From the NCBI GenBank assembly GCA_905250025.1, contig CAJNOJ010000186.1:62001-126000 (forward strand): DNA of 64,000 bases, written 5' to 3'. Positions 20,740 to 33,826 of the stretch are shown in pieces. Position 1 is the stretch's first letter; every line of letters begins with the position of its first letter. This DNA comes from Adineta ricciae (lineage: Eukaryota; Rotifera; Eurotatoria; Adinetida; Adinetidae). The notes below the pieces were generated by a model that saw nothing but the letters and a program-made list of their open reading frames with translations, was not told where the DNA came from and did not search any database. The translations under genes and the position numbers were made by a program.

Positions 20740-21579
20740 GCATTTCACTGTAAAATCCACGGTCTAATTCGTATAATCGTGTCTTTTAATTTTTTTAGAA
20801 TATCACCAAATGTATAGATATAAAATATGTGAGTCGCAATTACTTTGCCGACAAATACATTTTAGTCTGAACCTGTGTGGCCATCATTATTTTGAAGATC
20901 AGGGTGTAGGGGAAGGTCTTAGTGAGGATAGTGCAGCTATGGCCGAATTTGATTACAAGAAGCTGTTGCATCGGTTCTCTCAGGATTTGGTTATAAAAGG
21001 AATTTTATGTTTTGAAATTTTTGGCAAAAAGATCTGCCGATAAAGTTTACCGGATCTCCATGACGGCAATGGAAAGATTAACTCTCTCTTCCATAATGTA
21101 TCGCACATTAATAATCTGTTTGAAAGCTGAAATCGATGTCATAAATACAAAGCGCAGGACTATTTTATCACTGGGAGTATGAGTTGCCGATGTTAATTTA
21201 GAAACAAGTCTGTGTCCATAAGTAGTAAGTAATGAATACTGCGTGTATGGATAGATTGAGTGAAACACAGCTAGAGTTGTTCGAGAGACAGGTGAGGATC
21301 CTTCCTGTGAGCGATTAATAAAGTCTTACGGTGTGTTTTATCCGACATCATCAACAAGAAAAAAAATGTGAGTAATATAGAACTATGTATGTTTCGAAAA
21401 TATAACAAAAATGATGTTTTTCAGCATTTGTAGACTATATTCATCATTGGTTTAATTCTTAACTACAAGAAAAAAAAAAGAAAAGATTGTCACATCTACT
21501 ATGAAAATTAATCATGTTCGCAGTGTGACAGAGGTCGGCAGGTAACGCTGAATGTGTGGGTAAATGTTCGTGTACTAGA
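20740..21579. other. Convergent intergenic region
   Basis: It lies between the 3' ends of the MFS gene (+) and the SAM/TIR paralogue (-). Only short, unsupported open frames occur. Confidence 0.5.
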
Positions 21580-24500
21580 TTAGTTGTTTAGTGATACTGG
21601 TTGTTCGTAAGAGAAAAAGCATAATGTGTTGTTGCGTAGTGATTTCCGATCACAATCGTCTTGTACTCCATTCCAAATAAATTTTAGCGGAAGATTGGTC
21701 GGAGGACGAGTTTTCAAAGCTTTTCTTGGTCGAGCATCACTGGAAAATGGACACGGAGTGAATATGGCGAGTAGATTAACTTTTGTTTTCTCTTTTGTCA
21801 GATTTCTTGACTGGGGTTTATACTCTCGACACACCTTTTCGAAGATGATCCAGCTCTGCTTCATGCGTTTGGCAAATTCGGATTTATATTTCTTGAGTTG
21901 CTCCTTAGAGTACGAAGAGCCACATTGATACTTCTTACCTTGAGATTTGGAACCGCGTGCTATATTCTTTTCGGGTTTATGGTCGCGCTTCGAGACTTCG
22001 TGTGTCTTTTCACCTTTAGAATCCTTTAATTTACCGCTCTTCGCTGCTTTTCTAGCTGATTCTTTCAAATCTCTTTTCGTATTTGGTAACAGATTCCATA
22101 TCCAAGAATCTTGACTGACGCGGCCCGACAAATAGCTATTTTGCAGTACGACATCAAGCACTGGAAATGGCGCATCATTAATATCGCCTGTGTACGTAAA
22201 TGGGCGAATATTTAGTTTCGATGGTTTCTGCATAATTCCGTCGATCCATTGTTTTAGCGACGATATGCCAAAATCATAGCGCACCATCTCGAGAACAATA
22301 GCACGTTTTTGTTCGTATTCTGGATTACTTGTATCAGCCGCTCGTGGCAGGAAAAAGGATTGATGATGTGCATTTTCCAGTAGATTTTCTCTTTCGTCAA
22401 TCATGTCTTGAACATGTTTGATCAGATCTCGTCTTTCTTTGTCCTGTATTCTTCCTCTCTTGGACTTCATCAATTTCTGTGAATATTCTTCATAGATCGA
22501 TCTGCGCTGTTGTGGAATTAATAGAAAATGCATATGTGGATCCTTTCGAACATACTCCAAAACCGAATCTTCTCGTTGTTGACTCGATCTGATATTCTGG
22601 AACTATGAAACAATTCCAAGTTTAAACTAACAACAAAATTCTAAGAAGATCTACTTACAATTTTCAATAATAACCTATCGAATTGTAAATTGAAATACTC
22701 CCGTGATCCGAAGAACGATAAACAAGTCTCGTGATCTGTTATATGCCGTAATGATCTAATCGGTTGACAGTATTCCATTTTGATTGGTATAATACTTTTG
22801 TGCTTTTCATAAGCACATTTAGCTTCGTCAATACAATTTTGATCTCGAAAATAATTTTCACTTAAGCACAAGATAACTAAATTCGATCGTTCAATTTTGG
22901 ATGAACTCTTGTCAGAAGAATCAGATCGCATCCAAACAGAAAAGCCTTCGTTGACCAGATATGTTCGTAACTGTTCACATACTCTCGAATCTTCGAGCGC
23001 ATAACTCAACACTATTTTAGAATTGTTCATAGCATTTTCAATTCGTTTCTGCTCTGTTGATCCTCGAATTCGAACCAAGACATGGGTTAACTGATATTTT
23101 TCATAAGCTTGATTAACGTTAGTTATCGGACCAAACAAAACAAGTTGTTCGTGTTCATTCATTTGTGGTAACACCGATATTTGACGACAGTATGAATAAA
23201 ATCCGTTGACTGCATCTTGGTTCCATTCAGTGAAATCATAGACTGTTCGACTACACATCGATCGTTCAAAGTAATGATTGATTTTCTGTTCACATTGAGT
23301 CAGATGCTGCTTGTTCGATGCAATCAGAGTAATAGTCGCTGCTGCAATAAAATAAATGGACAAAAAACAGTGATTTTCTATACGAGTGCTGTAACTAGTC
23401 TTACTTGACGTGGGGCAGTAAAAGTCTCTGTAAGTTTTATCGTCAGTTTGGAGAGACTGAATAATCTTCGCAAAATGTTTGTATAGATTTTGTTGGTGTG
23501 GTAAAAATATAAAAGATACGTTGAGTAAAGTGGAATTGACTTGTTGAATGTGATAGAGAGTTTCATCGATCATCTCTTCGGCAATAGCTTGCTCATTGTG
23601 AATTGAATCGGGCATGACAATTGCAATTGATAATGACTCACGATTCGATCGTCTTTTAGCTTTGAGTACGTATTGAATCATATGAGACACAAACGCTCGA
23701 ACGGATTCGCATAAGAGATCTTCATCGATCGACTTTTCAGGCAACGACCAATTAACGAATATAATCTTGTTGCAATTTAATCTTCCTGCGCTTGTTTCGG
23801 TGATAAATGGCATGGACTCGTCCTGATGTCTTTGATTAGATTTTGAAGGTTGCTCCTCTATATGTCCTGCTCGCTCGATTAAATGTTCTTTCAGTCCTGA
23901 TGTCAGCGATGGAATGATAAAGACATCCGCCTAGAATTGTATATCATAGTCAGAGAATCTTTTAATGTTTACCTATGCTTACTTGTTGGTCTGTAATGTC
24001 TGCAATTGAGACGACTATAGCTCCTCTCTCTAATTTGGCTTCACATGCAAAGAATGGCAACGGTGTGGTTGAATCGTGTGGTAACGCAAGAAGTGCAGAT
24101 TTCTCGGTCGATTTGCGCAACATTGAAAACGATCGGAATTTTTTCTTCAGTTTAAATTTGCAATAACAATGACTGTTCTTTGCGAGGTATTGTATATGAG
24201 ACATTATCTTTTCCGCAATGTCATAGTAGAAATCATGCGTGTCAATGACAAGTCGATTGAAATTAGATAGCACAGTTTTTAATCGAGATTCGACATGATT
24301 CGAGAGATAGGGTGGAGCGTAGAATACATGTCTTTCCAAATCAATTCTCACGCCAGAACTAGTCAAATCTTTCTGGATCGTTTTCACTTCATTTGAACCA
24401 ATTTGAATCAAACAATCAATCTAAACATGCGTAATTCTCAAAAAAGAAGGTCTTTAAAGAAATGGAAACATACTTCTGTTGTCGACAATTGACTGAATTT

Positions 24501-26020
24501 GTATTTATTCACTCGATATTTTCGAAGTAAACTTTCGACTTTCGATAGAAAGGAATCAACCACGTTTTTATTTCCATATATATCGATAACAGTTTGATCT
24601 GACCGCCTGATAGATTTACTCCTGGTAATTGACACGAATGGTTTGTTTTTCTGTTGAAATTTGCTGATTAAGTCATCGAATTCCTTTTGATATTCTTTTC
24701 TTGCATGGATTTTCTCCTGTTGAATGATTTTGCAAGAGTCCATATCGAAATATTCAACTAGAAGGAAACTATCTGTCTTGGAAAGAAACAATCTCTCTTG
24801 AGAAATGTGATTTTCAATAATATTATCGATCTCGGAAATTCGATGAGAATTATTGAATTCATCATCATCGAAATAGACTACTTCCAACACTGATGCATTT
24901 GTTTCATGCTGAAATGAAAGTGAAACATAAACATATCAAATTTGCTTTCTAGATTCAACATACCACTTTTGCTGGAATCGTGCTTATCCGACATATTATA
25001 AACATTTGACATTCGTGATCGAGAATACGTTGCAGAATGGAAAGAGCTGATGCATGGGAAAGCCATTTCTTGACTATAAAGAGCTAAATATAGGTAGTAG
25101 ATGACATTTTGATGTTAACACTTTACCTTTTTGTTGTTTGTATGTTCGAATCTGCACTGTTTGAAATAATTTTTCGATGAAGTTGACTATTGTCTGATAT
25201 TGCTCTTCTGTTGCAGTTAAGTGAAGAACGAATTTCGTTGATGAGATGACATCATCATGCAATGCTTTTTTAACATCAATTGGGATGCTAACGGTTTTTT
25301 CTTTGACATATTCAAGGATATACGAAACGAATGATTGATTTTCAAAGAATTCTATAAGATCGGTGTTATCAATCGGATACTCGTACTGACTCTTCTGATG
25401 TCGGTTCTATATATAAATTAACATTTTGAAAGTAAAAGTTTCTAAATGGGAACTTACATGACCATTTTCATTTGATTGGGATTGATGCGAACTCCTGATT
25501 GATGATGAATCACTCTCTTGTCTGAATAATAAAAGAATACTAGCCAATTTATTAACAATTTAGTATGCTTTGACTAACTCATGCTTGGTCTTGCTTAGTT
25601 TTTGTTTGATCGAGAAGGACGATGATGGATCAGGGTTTTTCGATCTTGACCGTTTCTTTTTGTCTTTAACGGTTACTGTTGTCGGTTGATTCTCATCATT
25701 CTGTGATGGTATTTTCGAATTCGCTTTTAGTTTTTTCAACTCTCTCAGTTTTTCACGGAATCGACTTTGTGCTCCAATAGTAGGTTTCACAGTTGTGCCG
25801 TCATCAGCAAATTCAGAGAGTACATCCACGATTTGTTCGTCGGTTAAAGCTATGAGAGCGTTGCCATTTATATTCAGCTCTAATTCATAGAAGAAATGAT
25901 TGCAATCGATGATCATACCAAATGAAAAAAGTTTACTTTACCTTGAAATCTTTTCATGTGTCTCTTGAGTCCATTCTCTTTTAGCCAGTGATTGACTTGA
26001 CCTACAGTCCAGTTAGTCAT
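21580..26020 (-). CDS. SAM / KH-like / macro-like / TIR paralogue (diverged)
   Basis: Multi-exon gene read right to left. Exon 1 starts at ATG 26020 (NWTVGQVNHWLKENGL) and with the next exon (LTDEQIVDVLSEF) forms the SAM domain. A basic Ser/Lys linker follows, then KH-like units (IDIYGNKNVVDSFLSKVES; LVLFGPITNVNQAYEKY). A macro-like domain runs over about 24040-23440 (GAIVVSIADITDQQ, GRLNCNKIIFVNWSLPE, SLSIAIVMPDS). The TIR at about 23040-22660 keeps the catalytic Glu (NCIDEAKCA; KIVLSYALEDS). The C-terminal exon 22617-21580 shares RPFTYTGDINDAPFP with the PPFTLTGDYNDAEFP segment of the A genes. Introns are short GT/AG, and the exon edges in the 24400-25560 part are approximate. It diverges head to head from the 26873 gene and is much more distant from the A copies than they are from each other. 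Confidence 0.78.
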
Positions 26021-26872
26021 AACCTATCGCGTAAAAATGTTTATTAACCTGAAATGAAAGAAATCTAAGTGAGGATGTGGTGTACTGCAAAGCAGCTGAG
26101 CTTTTGTTGCTTCGTTCTCTAATGATTAAGAGTTCTCTCTTAGGCATATTATTTGCATGACTTTTTCCAACTTTTCACTATAATTCCGCACAAAAATTCA
26201 ATAAAAAATTTTCAGTATAAAATTTTGTGATGTTCGTCGTTCGCTTGCCGTCAAATAAACTTCCGATCAAACAAAAACACACTACTTTCCATCTGTCGAT
26301 GGCTTATTTTTATTCCTTCCAACTTCTCTCTACTTTGTAAATTTTTGATTGCCAGATAAAAATTTGTTATTACTTTTCTTCGCTGCACCTACTTTTTTAT
26401 GACACTCAAAAGAAATTCATTCCGAGAAAGGTAGAGTGTATAGAGGCGATTGAAAGCAAGTCAAAATAAACTGTGGTATGTAAATACTTCATTCTATTTC
26501 AAACGAGTCCGACAAACACTTTTCATCACAAATTGCCGGAATAAAATTTTCTACAAATACATACGCACCACAATCCAAAGACTAAACTACGAGTAGGGCT
26601 TATACTGATGAAACTGAATCGAATTTATACTTCTCTTCGACGTTGTAATCAAACCATGATTTACGACGAAAATATGCAACATAAGTGTTTGATTCCTGTG
26701 TGGTGAAAGTCTTTATGTTACATATTTACTAAGTACATATATGCATGTGAAACTCGACTTGATTGTGATACGAAAACTTTTTGTTGAAAGATAAATCCAA
26801 TCGGAGGTCACTGAAGTATAATTCTTCACACGCCCTCGAATACAATTCTTATTATGATTTGTAGATTGATCA
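26021..26872. promoter_or_regulatory. Divergent intergenic region between two SAM/TIR paralogues
   Basis: 852 bp separate the start codons of the minus-strand paralogue and the plus-strand copy A2, so both probably take their promoters from here. I could not pick convincing TATA boxes. From about 26842 on it is homologous to the left edge of the window. Confidence 0.45.
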
Positions 26873-29800
26873 ATGGCGAACTGGACTTTAGAAGAAGTGC
26901 TCGAATGGTTGGAAACCAATGGTTTCGAACAGTATACACAAATTTTTATAGGTGAGTTACTTCGATTATACTGTCACAGTTGACTTTGTTACTATAGATG
27001 AAGATATTGACGGCGCAGCATTGCTGGGGTTGTGTGAAGATGATATTGTGAAATTGCTCGCGACGGTCGACGAAAACGGAAAACGACGAAATGCGACGCT
27101 GAGAACACGACGGAAGTTTTTGGCTAAGTTGGAAGAATGTAAATCGCTAGCCAATGAGAAGCAGAGAATCCAAAATAAGTAATTAACTAATTGATTGATT
27201 GCTCATCATTCTCTAACGTTATCCTTCTCCACAGCGGAAGACTAAATGGAATATTGCACACAACTACGGACAACAAGGAACACAGGTACTTAGTAAAATA
27301 GATTTAAAAGCTTTGTTTTCCCCCCAAGGTATGACATATCACTCTGATACTCTAGTTCATTTCCTCAATTCACTGGCAAAACAACTGATGATTCGAGATC
27401 GTACTCCAAATTACTCATTGTTGACTCGGCAAGTGCAACAATGAAGTTTTTTCGGAGTGAATTGATCTGTGATTATTTAACAAATTATTTATCAACAACG
27501 TTTGATGTCAAGTGCGACATTCCCATAATTACTCTTCCCATTTCAACGAACGATCTGTCCGTTCGACTATTCGGCATGCGACAAAATGTATTAACTGCTT
27601 ACAGTAATCTCCGATCATTATTCACTACAATATGCACTCGAGTTTTCAATGAAGAAAACACAAACCCAAAAGGTTAGTAGGTCATCAGTACATTCACAAA
27701 GAATCCATGTCATTTGATTTATTCTACAGTAACTAAATGGTCCAAGAATATCTATTGTGATTCAGTTGTTGTTGTCCTGCAGAAAATCTTCCTTGACAAG
27801 CGCATCTTGACTGTATGGGAGAAAACTAGTCTTCTATCTGGATACTACATCGTGTATTACCTTTCTGGGAGTCAAGAAGCCAGTGTCATCGAAAAATCCA
27901 TCGATCATGCTTTAAATCATGAGATATCTTTCGTCAAAGATATAATCGTATCGAATGTTCGCGGAAAATATCAGAGCGAATTGAATGAATTCATCAGCAG
28001 CTGGAAAAACGAGCAGCGAAAAAGTCAACCCCTGACTATCATTTCCTATCAGTCTCCATTTCAAACAGATATGAAAATTAGTCTTTTCGGCATAAAAGAA
28101 ACGGTTCATGTGGCGAAGAAACAGTTAAAACTACTCGTGCATAAACATCAGACGAAAACAACAGTACTCAATCTGGATTCGAAACAGGTAAGATACAATG
28201 AAAGCATTGTGATAGTCAATATAATGCTTCTGGTTTTAGCGTGAATATCTATTGAACAACTGCACTTCTTCTTTGAAACAAATTGAGTTAAATTATGAAG
28301 AAGACAATGTGAAAATACAAATTCGGGAAGGTTCGTTCGTTTCGCCACAATATCTTGTGAAAAGCATCAAACAGTTAATTCAGTCGATGATTTTTCAAAC
28401 AGTCAATCTAACTTTTAAATCTCTCGAAAATGTATTTCATTTGACAGACCAAAATCGTTTACAGTTACATGGCCTAGCCAAAAATCACAACTGTGAAATC
28501 GATAATATTCTAGTAGATGCGCAAGAAGAACTTATCAGTTTACCTAAAGGAAAGATTCCAACGAGGTCCGGGAAACCAACTCAATCCTGTTCACCATTGT
28601 TTGTACCAAGAGTTATCTCTATAGCGAACAAAACATTAGAAATTCAAAGACCAGATCGCTTCAAAGCTGATGTGATCATAATATCAACTGAAGAGGATTG
28701 TGTGCAAAACAAAATCGAACCGAAGGGTCAGCATGGATATTTTCAAACAAATACAGGTCAGAAGCTTCTCTATCTATCATGGTCGCTTTCCCAAATCAAG
28801 CATTACAACAATCAATCAGAATCTCTTCTGAAGGAGTCAATAGGAACTTTCATATCTCTTTCACTTCGACGACTTGATCAATATTATGGAGATAGTGTGC
28901 GAGTAATAGCATACTCCACAAATAAATGGGAGAATATCCCACAACGGAAGCAATTCGTTCAGGTGTTTATCGACGAAATGAAATCACAACTGGCAAACGT
29001 TGAATTCAAAAATTGCTATTGGAGAATTGTGTTTTCTCTCGGTGAAAATCAACGTATTTTATTGAAAACATTCGCAGATGTTATGTCAAACTCACAAACA
29101 CAAGATGAGAGTGACGAACAGTTCTCATGTCCAATATCGAGTAAGTAAACATGTTGAATATGCACAACATTTACATTCGTCTCGTTATAGCAAGCATAAT
29201 TTCGTTGAAAACATCGAGTGACAACAACATTTCCCAATGTCAAAAAGCGATTAACGATTACATCGAGAAGAATATTTTCATCGCAGTAAAAATTAACAAA
29301 CCATTCGATGAAAGTGTTTGGAACCAACATATGATTAATGATTATTATAATTATTGTCTGCAAGAATCAATATTGCCTAGTCTTTTGCAGACAGGTTCTT
29401 CGTCATATTTAGAATTGAGTGGTCCAATCAGAAAAGTTGATCTAGCCAAAGAAAAGTATGAACTGATGTCGAAAATTGCTTATCTCAAAGTGATACCAAC
29501 GAATCTCGTCGCAGCGAAAATGACTCGAAAACCATTCGAAGAAAAGTCAAAACAAGGCAATATCTTTCTTAGTTTTTGTTCCGCAGACGGAATACTGCCA
29601 GATATTTTGAATAGTCGTCTCATCGATGAAGATTATGTCGTTTTAGTTGATGCATCCGATCACACATCATCTAGTTTTGCTGCTAAAATGGAACGAGCAG
29701 ATGTTGTTGTTATTTGCTTCACAGTTAATTATTATAAGAATATGCATTGTAGGAATGTGCTGCGAACAGCAAAAGAATCATTGAATAAAACGATCGTGCC

Positions 29801-31209
29801 GGTGGTACTCATACCAAAATCTTCAAATCAAGAGAACAATTGGATGAGATGGATTGAAACAGAGGAATTGTATTACGAAGTGTTCGCAGATGAGATTCGA
29901 TTCAAACTCAACGAAGATTTTGACTTAAATTATGAAAAATTGTTGGCAGAATTGGTGAGAATTCTCATTTTTTGTGAGTTTGAATTGAACATTCCTATTC
30001 GTAGCTTCGCTATACCAAACCCGGTGCGTTTGGTCAGACGTATCCACAACTGAACGATGTTTCTATCGAAGAATCCTCTCAAGATGGGAATGTTAATCAT
30101 CGCCAGGATAGTAGAGTACAGTTAACAACAGCAGAGGTGCAGGAAAAACAACGAAATTATGAGAAATATATCGAAGAAATTATCCGAAATCAAAGAATTT
30201 CAGATGATACAGTTGAGAATTTAATCTACATTTTAAAAATAATACTTAAAAAACCAATAAGCCGATCGAATTCTGAAGATTTGGAAGAAGAAGAAGAAGA
30301 ATCTGCAAGAACTAGTGAAGATGAGAAAACATCCGATCAATCTAGCAGTAATTCAACTGTAGGAGATATACAAAGTTGGTCTTCGATAGTTGTCTATGCT
30401 TTTAAATTTCATTCATTTGTTTTTTATTCATAACAGATCAATCTACACACCTGCAGAGTTTTCTCTCACTAATTAAACGTTGGATAACAAAGGCATCGAA
30501 TGAACCAGTAATCCTGGGTAACATCCCACCGTTTACGCTGACTGGTGATTATAATGACGCGGAGTTTCCGATCCCATTACGGGATAAACGCCCATGGTGG
30601 GAATTGAAAGATTTAGGAGAACATTTCCAGCATTCGAGACCAGACGAACTGAAATTGTTTTCGGAGCCTATAATAGTTGGATCGTGGTTCAGTTCTGATG
30701 AAGCTCATGAGTACTTTGAAAGCATAAGTGGCATAGAAATTCACTTACGAAGGCAAAAGAAGAAAGTATCAGAAGGTTCAGGTACCGGCGAACATCCACA
30801 TAAGAATGACGCAGTTAAAGCAAATTCGTCCGGAAAATATATGAAGTTTGACACGTCCATAAAGGATCATGTTTCAGTTTGGGACACTAAACCGCGCGAC
30901 ATAGATTTCTTAAAGGAATACAAAATACGGACCAAAGGATGGACGACTAAATTACCTGCAGACATTGAAGAAAGATGGAATCATTACTGGCCAGAGTACC
31001 ATGCGTGTATACAAAAGTTGGTCTGGGGCAAAGTTGAAGCACAATCATTACAGGGGGCTGCACTAAGAAGACGTGAAATACTGAATGATCCTGGCCATAG
31101 AGTATGGAGGGATGGAACCAGAAATCGCGGTTGTCCACAGTTCGTTAAACAGATGATACGGAATGCGAAGAAATGGGAGAAGTTTTTAAAATCACAACAA
31201 GATCAATAA
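26873..31209 (+). CDS. SAM / KH-like / macro-like / TIR protein, copy A2
   Basis: Same nine-exon structure as the gene at 32-4379; the first exons are 26873-26951 and 26998-27178. The product is about 1297 aa: one 3-residue deletion after the SAM domain and one extra Glu in the acidic tract (LEEEEEESA) relative to copy A1. The SAM begins MANWTLEEVLEWLE. The TIR again has no Glu in the C-x-x-E position (Val, genomic 29757), so the loss is shared and older than the split of the copies. The macro-like exon (28620-29110) differs mostly by conservative changes. The maintained frames over 3.9 kb of coding sequence argue that both copies are functional. Confidence 0.82.
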
Positions 31210-31294
31210 ATGAAAAATAATCTTTTTCTAACTTTTATATTATGAATTGTGAATTTTAGAAAACAAGCTTATTTTTAGATAAAACTATCTGCAT

Positions 31295-33714
31295 ATGGAT
31301 TCACCATTGCAATTAAATAACAATACGATCAGTCAACTGTCCAAGCGCAATTCAATTGCAGGTTTTGTCGAATTCTTCGATAGTATTGTTTCATTTCTGA
31401 ATAACAATACCTGTGAACCCGCAGTCGCTTTGCGTAAACTAACTTCAGTATGCGATGAATTAGTCGGAGTTCATGTCTTAGGCCCATTTGATAACTCAAC
31501 TATCATGCAACATAACTTTTTCGTTCTACTCGGTCGAACATTTACCATGCTGTTTACAAAAATGACATTGGTTCCTTTAACGCCGACAGATGAGCAATGC
31601 TTGGAATCAATAAGCATATTTATTACTAATTTATGTTCACTGAAGAATAAAGCTGTACATTGCTTCTACGCAGACTATACGGAAGAACGCGATGGAAAAA
31701 TCAGTCAACCGGTGGACCCGATGTCGTACGATAAGATCTTTTTTACTAGTAAATTCATGGCGAAATATATCCGAATGGTGGAAAATGACATCTCTACTAA
31801 AGAATACTCGCCCTACCATATTAAATACAAAATAACCGATCGTTTACTTCGTCTTTGGATAAAACTACGGAATCCAAATTATAGAGCTGCTCTCGATGTT
31901 GTGGTGAAGTGTTTAATGTCGGAACATTACCTTAAAGTGTACAAGGCCATCGATCTTTGCAACCCAATGCTGACTCCAAAACAATCATTGTTTTTGTACC
32001 AATGTCCGAAGTTCATCCGTTTAATGTCTGATACTCGACAAAGAGAGATATCACATAAACTATGTGAAAAACTCATCAAAGACACCAATGAAATACTTCA
32101 CAAGCATCTAAATACCATTTTAGAAGGTGCATCAGAATTAGTTGGAAGCGGAAATGGTGAGAGATGAATGTTCAATCCGATCACAACGAAATTGCTTTCG
32201 GAATTCGTTTTAGGGTTGGATGGACAAGATTTGAAGAACTATTATTTATCACATACAAAAGACGCGAAAACACCTGCTATTGCTTGGAATATCGAACTAT
32301 TGAATTACTTTGCTTTAACTCCAACAACAGGAATACGAGGCTGTTTCCAGACACGTACATCATGATGTTGTTTAGAATCTTGTCATTTCTTGCCTTCTTT
32401 CTCTAGATTACGATCATAACGAATCGATGGTTGATCAAATGCTTGCTCTCATAAGTAGAAAATATTTGATTGGCAGTGTTCAAATCAACAGGCTACCATT
32501 TCATTGTGATGTTGCTCTTGTCTCATATTCACTTGTAATGTTATACAATTTAACGTTCGACGAAACAATCCATAAACACCTAAAAAACAAGAAACCATTC
32601 AATACTCTTAAACGTTTGCACGCAGCAAAAGACAAAATTATTCGATTCACCTCTCGAACCTTAGTGGCGATTTTACAAAAGGAGAAAATTGACGAAATCG
32701 ATAGTCCCTCCGAAATTGCAAAATCCTATTTGTACATGATCGAGAACACTCTCGATAATATAGACTTGATGTTCCATGGAATCAAACTTGACGGAGTGTT
32801 GACTAATCTGGAAAGTATGATGTACCAAAATGAATTGTAATTATTTGTATCTCTGAACTATTTCAGCGGTTGTTCTCAACGATGAAGTTAAAGAAGAAAT
32901 CGTCAATGAAGATGGAATTGATCTGCTAGAAGATATCGTATGTCAGGATGATTTCGATTATGATAGCCTTCGCGCGCCTGCTGCTCGGATTATTGAAAGT
33001 CTTTCGTTTGAACCCAATGCACCTTTGAAGATTCTTGATAGCGATCGTCTATTAGCAGAGATCAATGAGTTTTCAGGCGATACGAACGCTGAGAAGCAGT
33101 CGATAGCAAAGTACATTCAGTGGAATATCGAAGGTCAAAAGCGCTGTCTAGAGAGACGCGTATTGGATGAAGAAAGTCGTGAAAAATACGGAATCAAGGA
33201 AACCAAAAGAGCATTCGATATCACAAAAGCTATTTATCAATACATTCGAGGCGACTATGTATTTACCTTGGATGACCAGAGAGAACGAAACAAAATCAAC
33301 ATTCACATTAGTTACAATGCCAAAAGTAAAAAAGATCAAGAAATGTTCAATAACATTTACAATTACTTGAAAAAGATCGAGTTCTACAATATATCATTCA
33401 ATACAATGACGGAGCAACGTCGTGATCCAGAAATATTGGCTAACAACATCGAAGAAGCGTCCATCGTTATCCTGTGTTTGTCAAATGAATACGGACATTC
33501 GAATGCATGTCGAATCGAAGCTATCTATGCTTCTCGGAGAAATCGAAAAATTATTGCGATTCTAGTTCACGGGAAAAGTATCAAATCAAAGTGGTTGCTC
33601 AACATCATAGAAGGCAAACCTTTTATTGACTTTACTGCTGAATTTAGTTTATCTTGCGATAGATTGGCGGATACAATCAATCATGAGTATGAGAATATTT
33701 TCCGAAATGAATAA
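31295..33714 (+). CDS. ARM-like / TIR protein, copy A2
   Basis: Four exons as in copy A1; the first donor is at 32157 and its exon is 18 nt shorter (six residues missing before the splice). The helical solenoid is followed by a TIR with the intact Glu (ACRIEAIYA). It lies 85 nt after the preceding gene and ends with AATAAA at 33754-33759. The gaps between long exons are read-through-prone: the last open frame starts at 33025, inside the last exon and not at a real start. Confidence 0.8.
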
Positions 33715-33753
33715 ACAATTTGACTGATGATTGTTTAACACTAAAACCTATTG

Positions 33754-33759
33754 AATAAA
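33754..33759 (+). terminator. Poly(A) signal AATAAA
   Basis: Lies 40 nt after the ARM-like/TIR stop codon, at the equivalent place to 6943-6948. Confidence 0.6.
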
Positions 33760-33826
33760 GTCTCACTTATAATAGATATTCTCGTTGTAGATACAAACGA
33801 AAGTATTCTGACGTGCGAAAAGTAAA

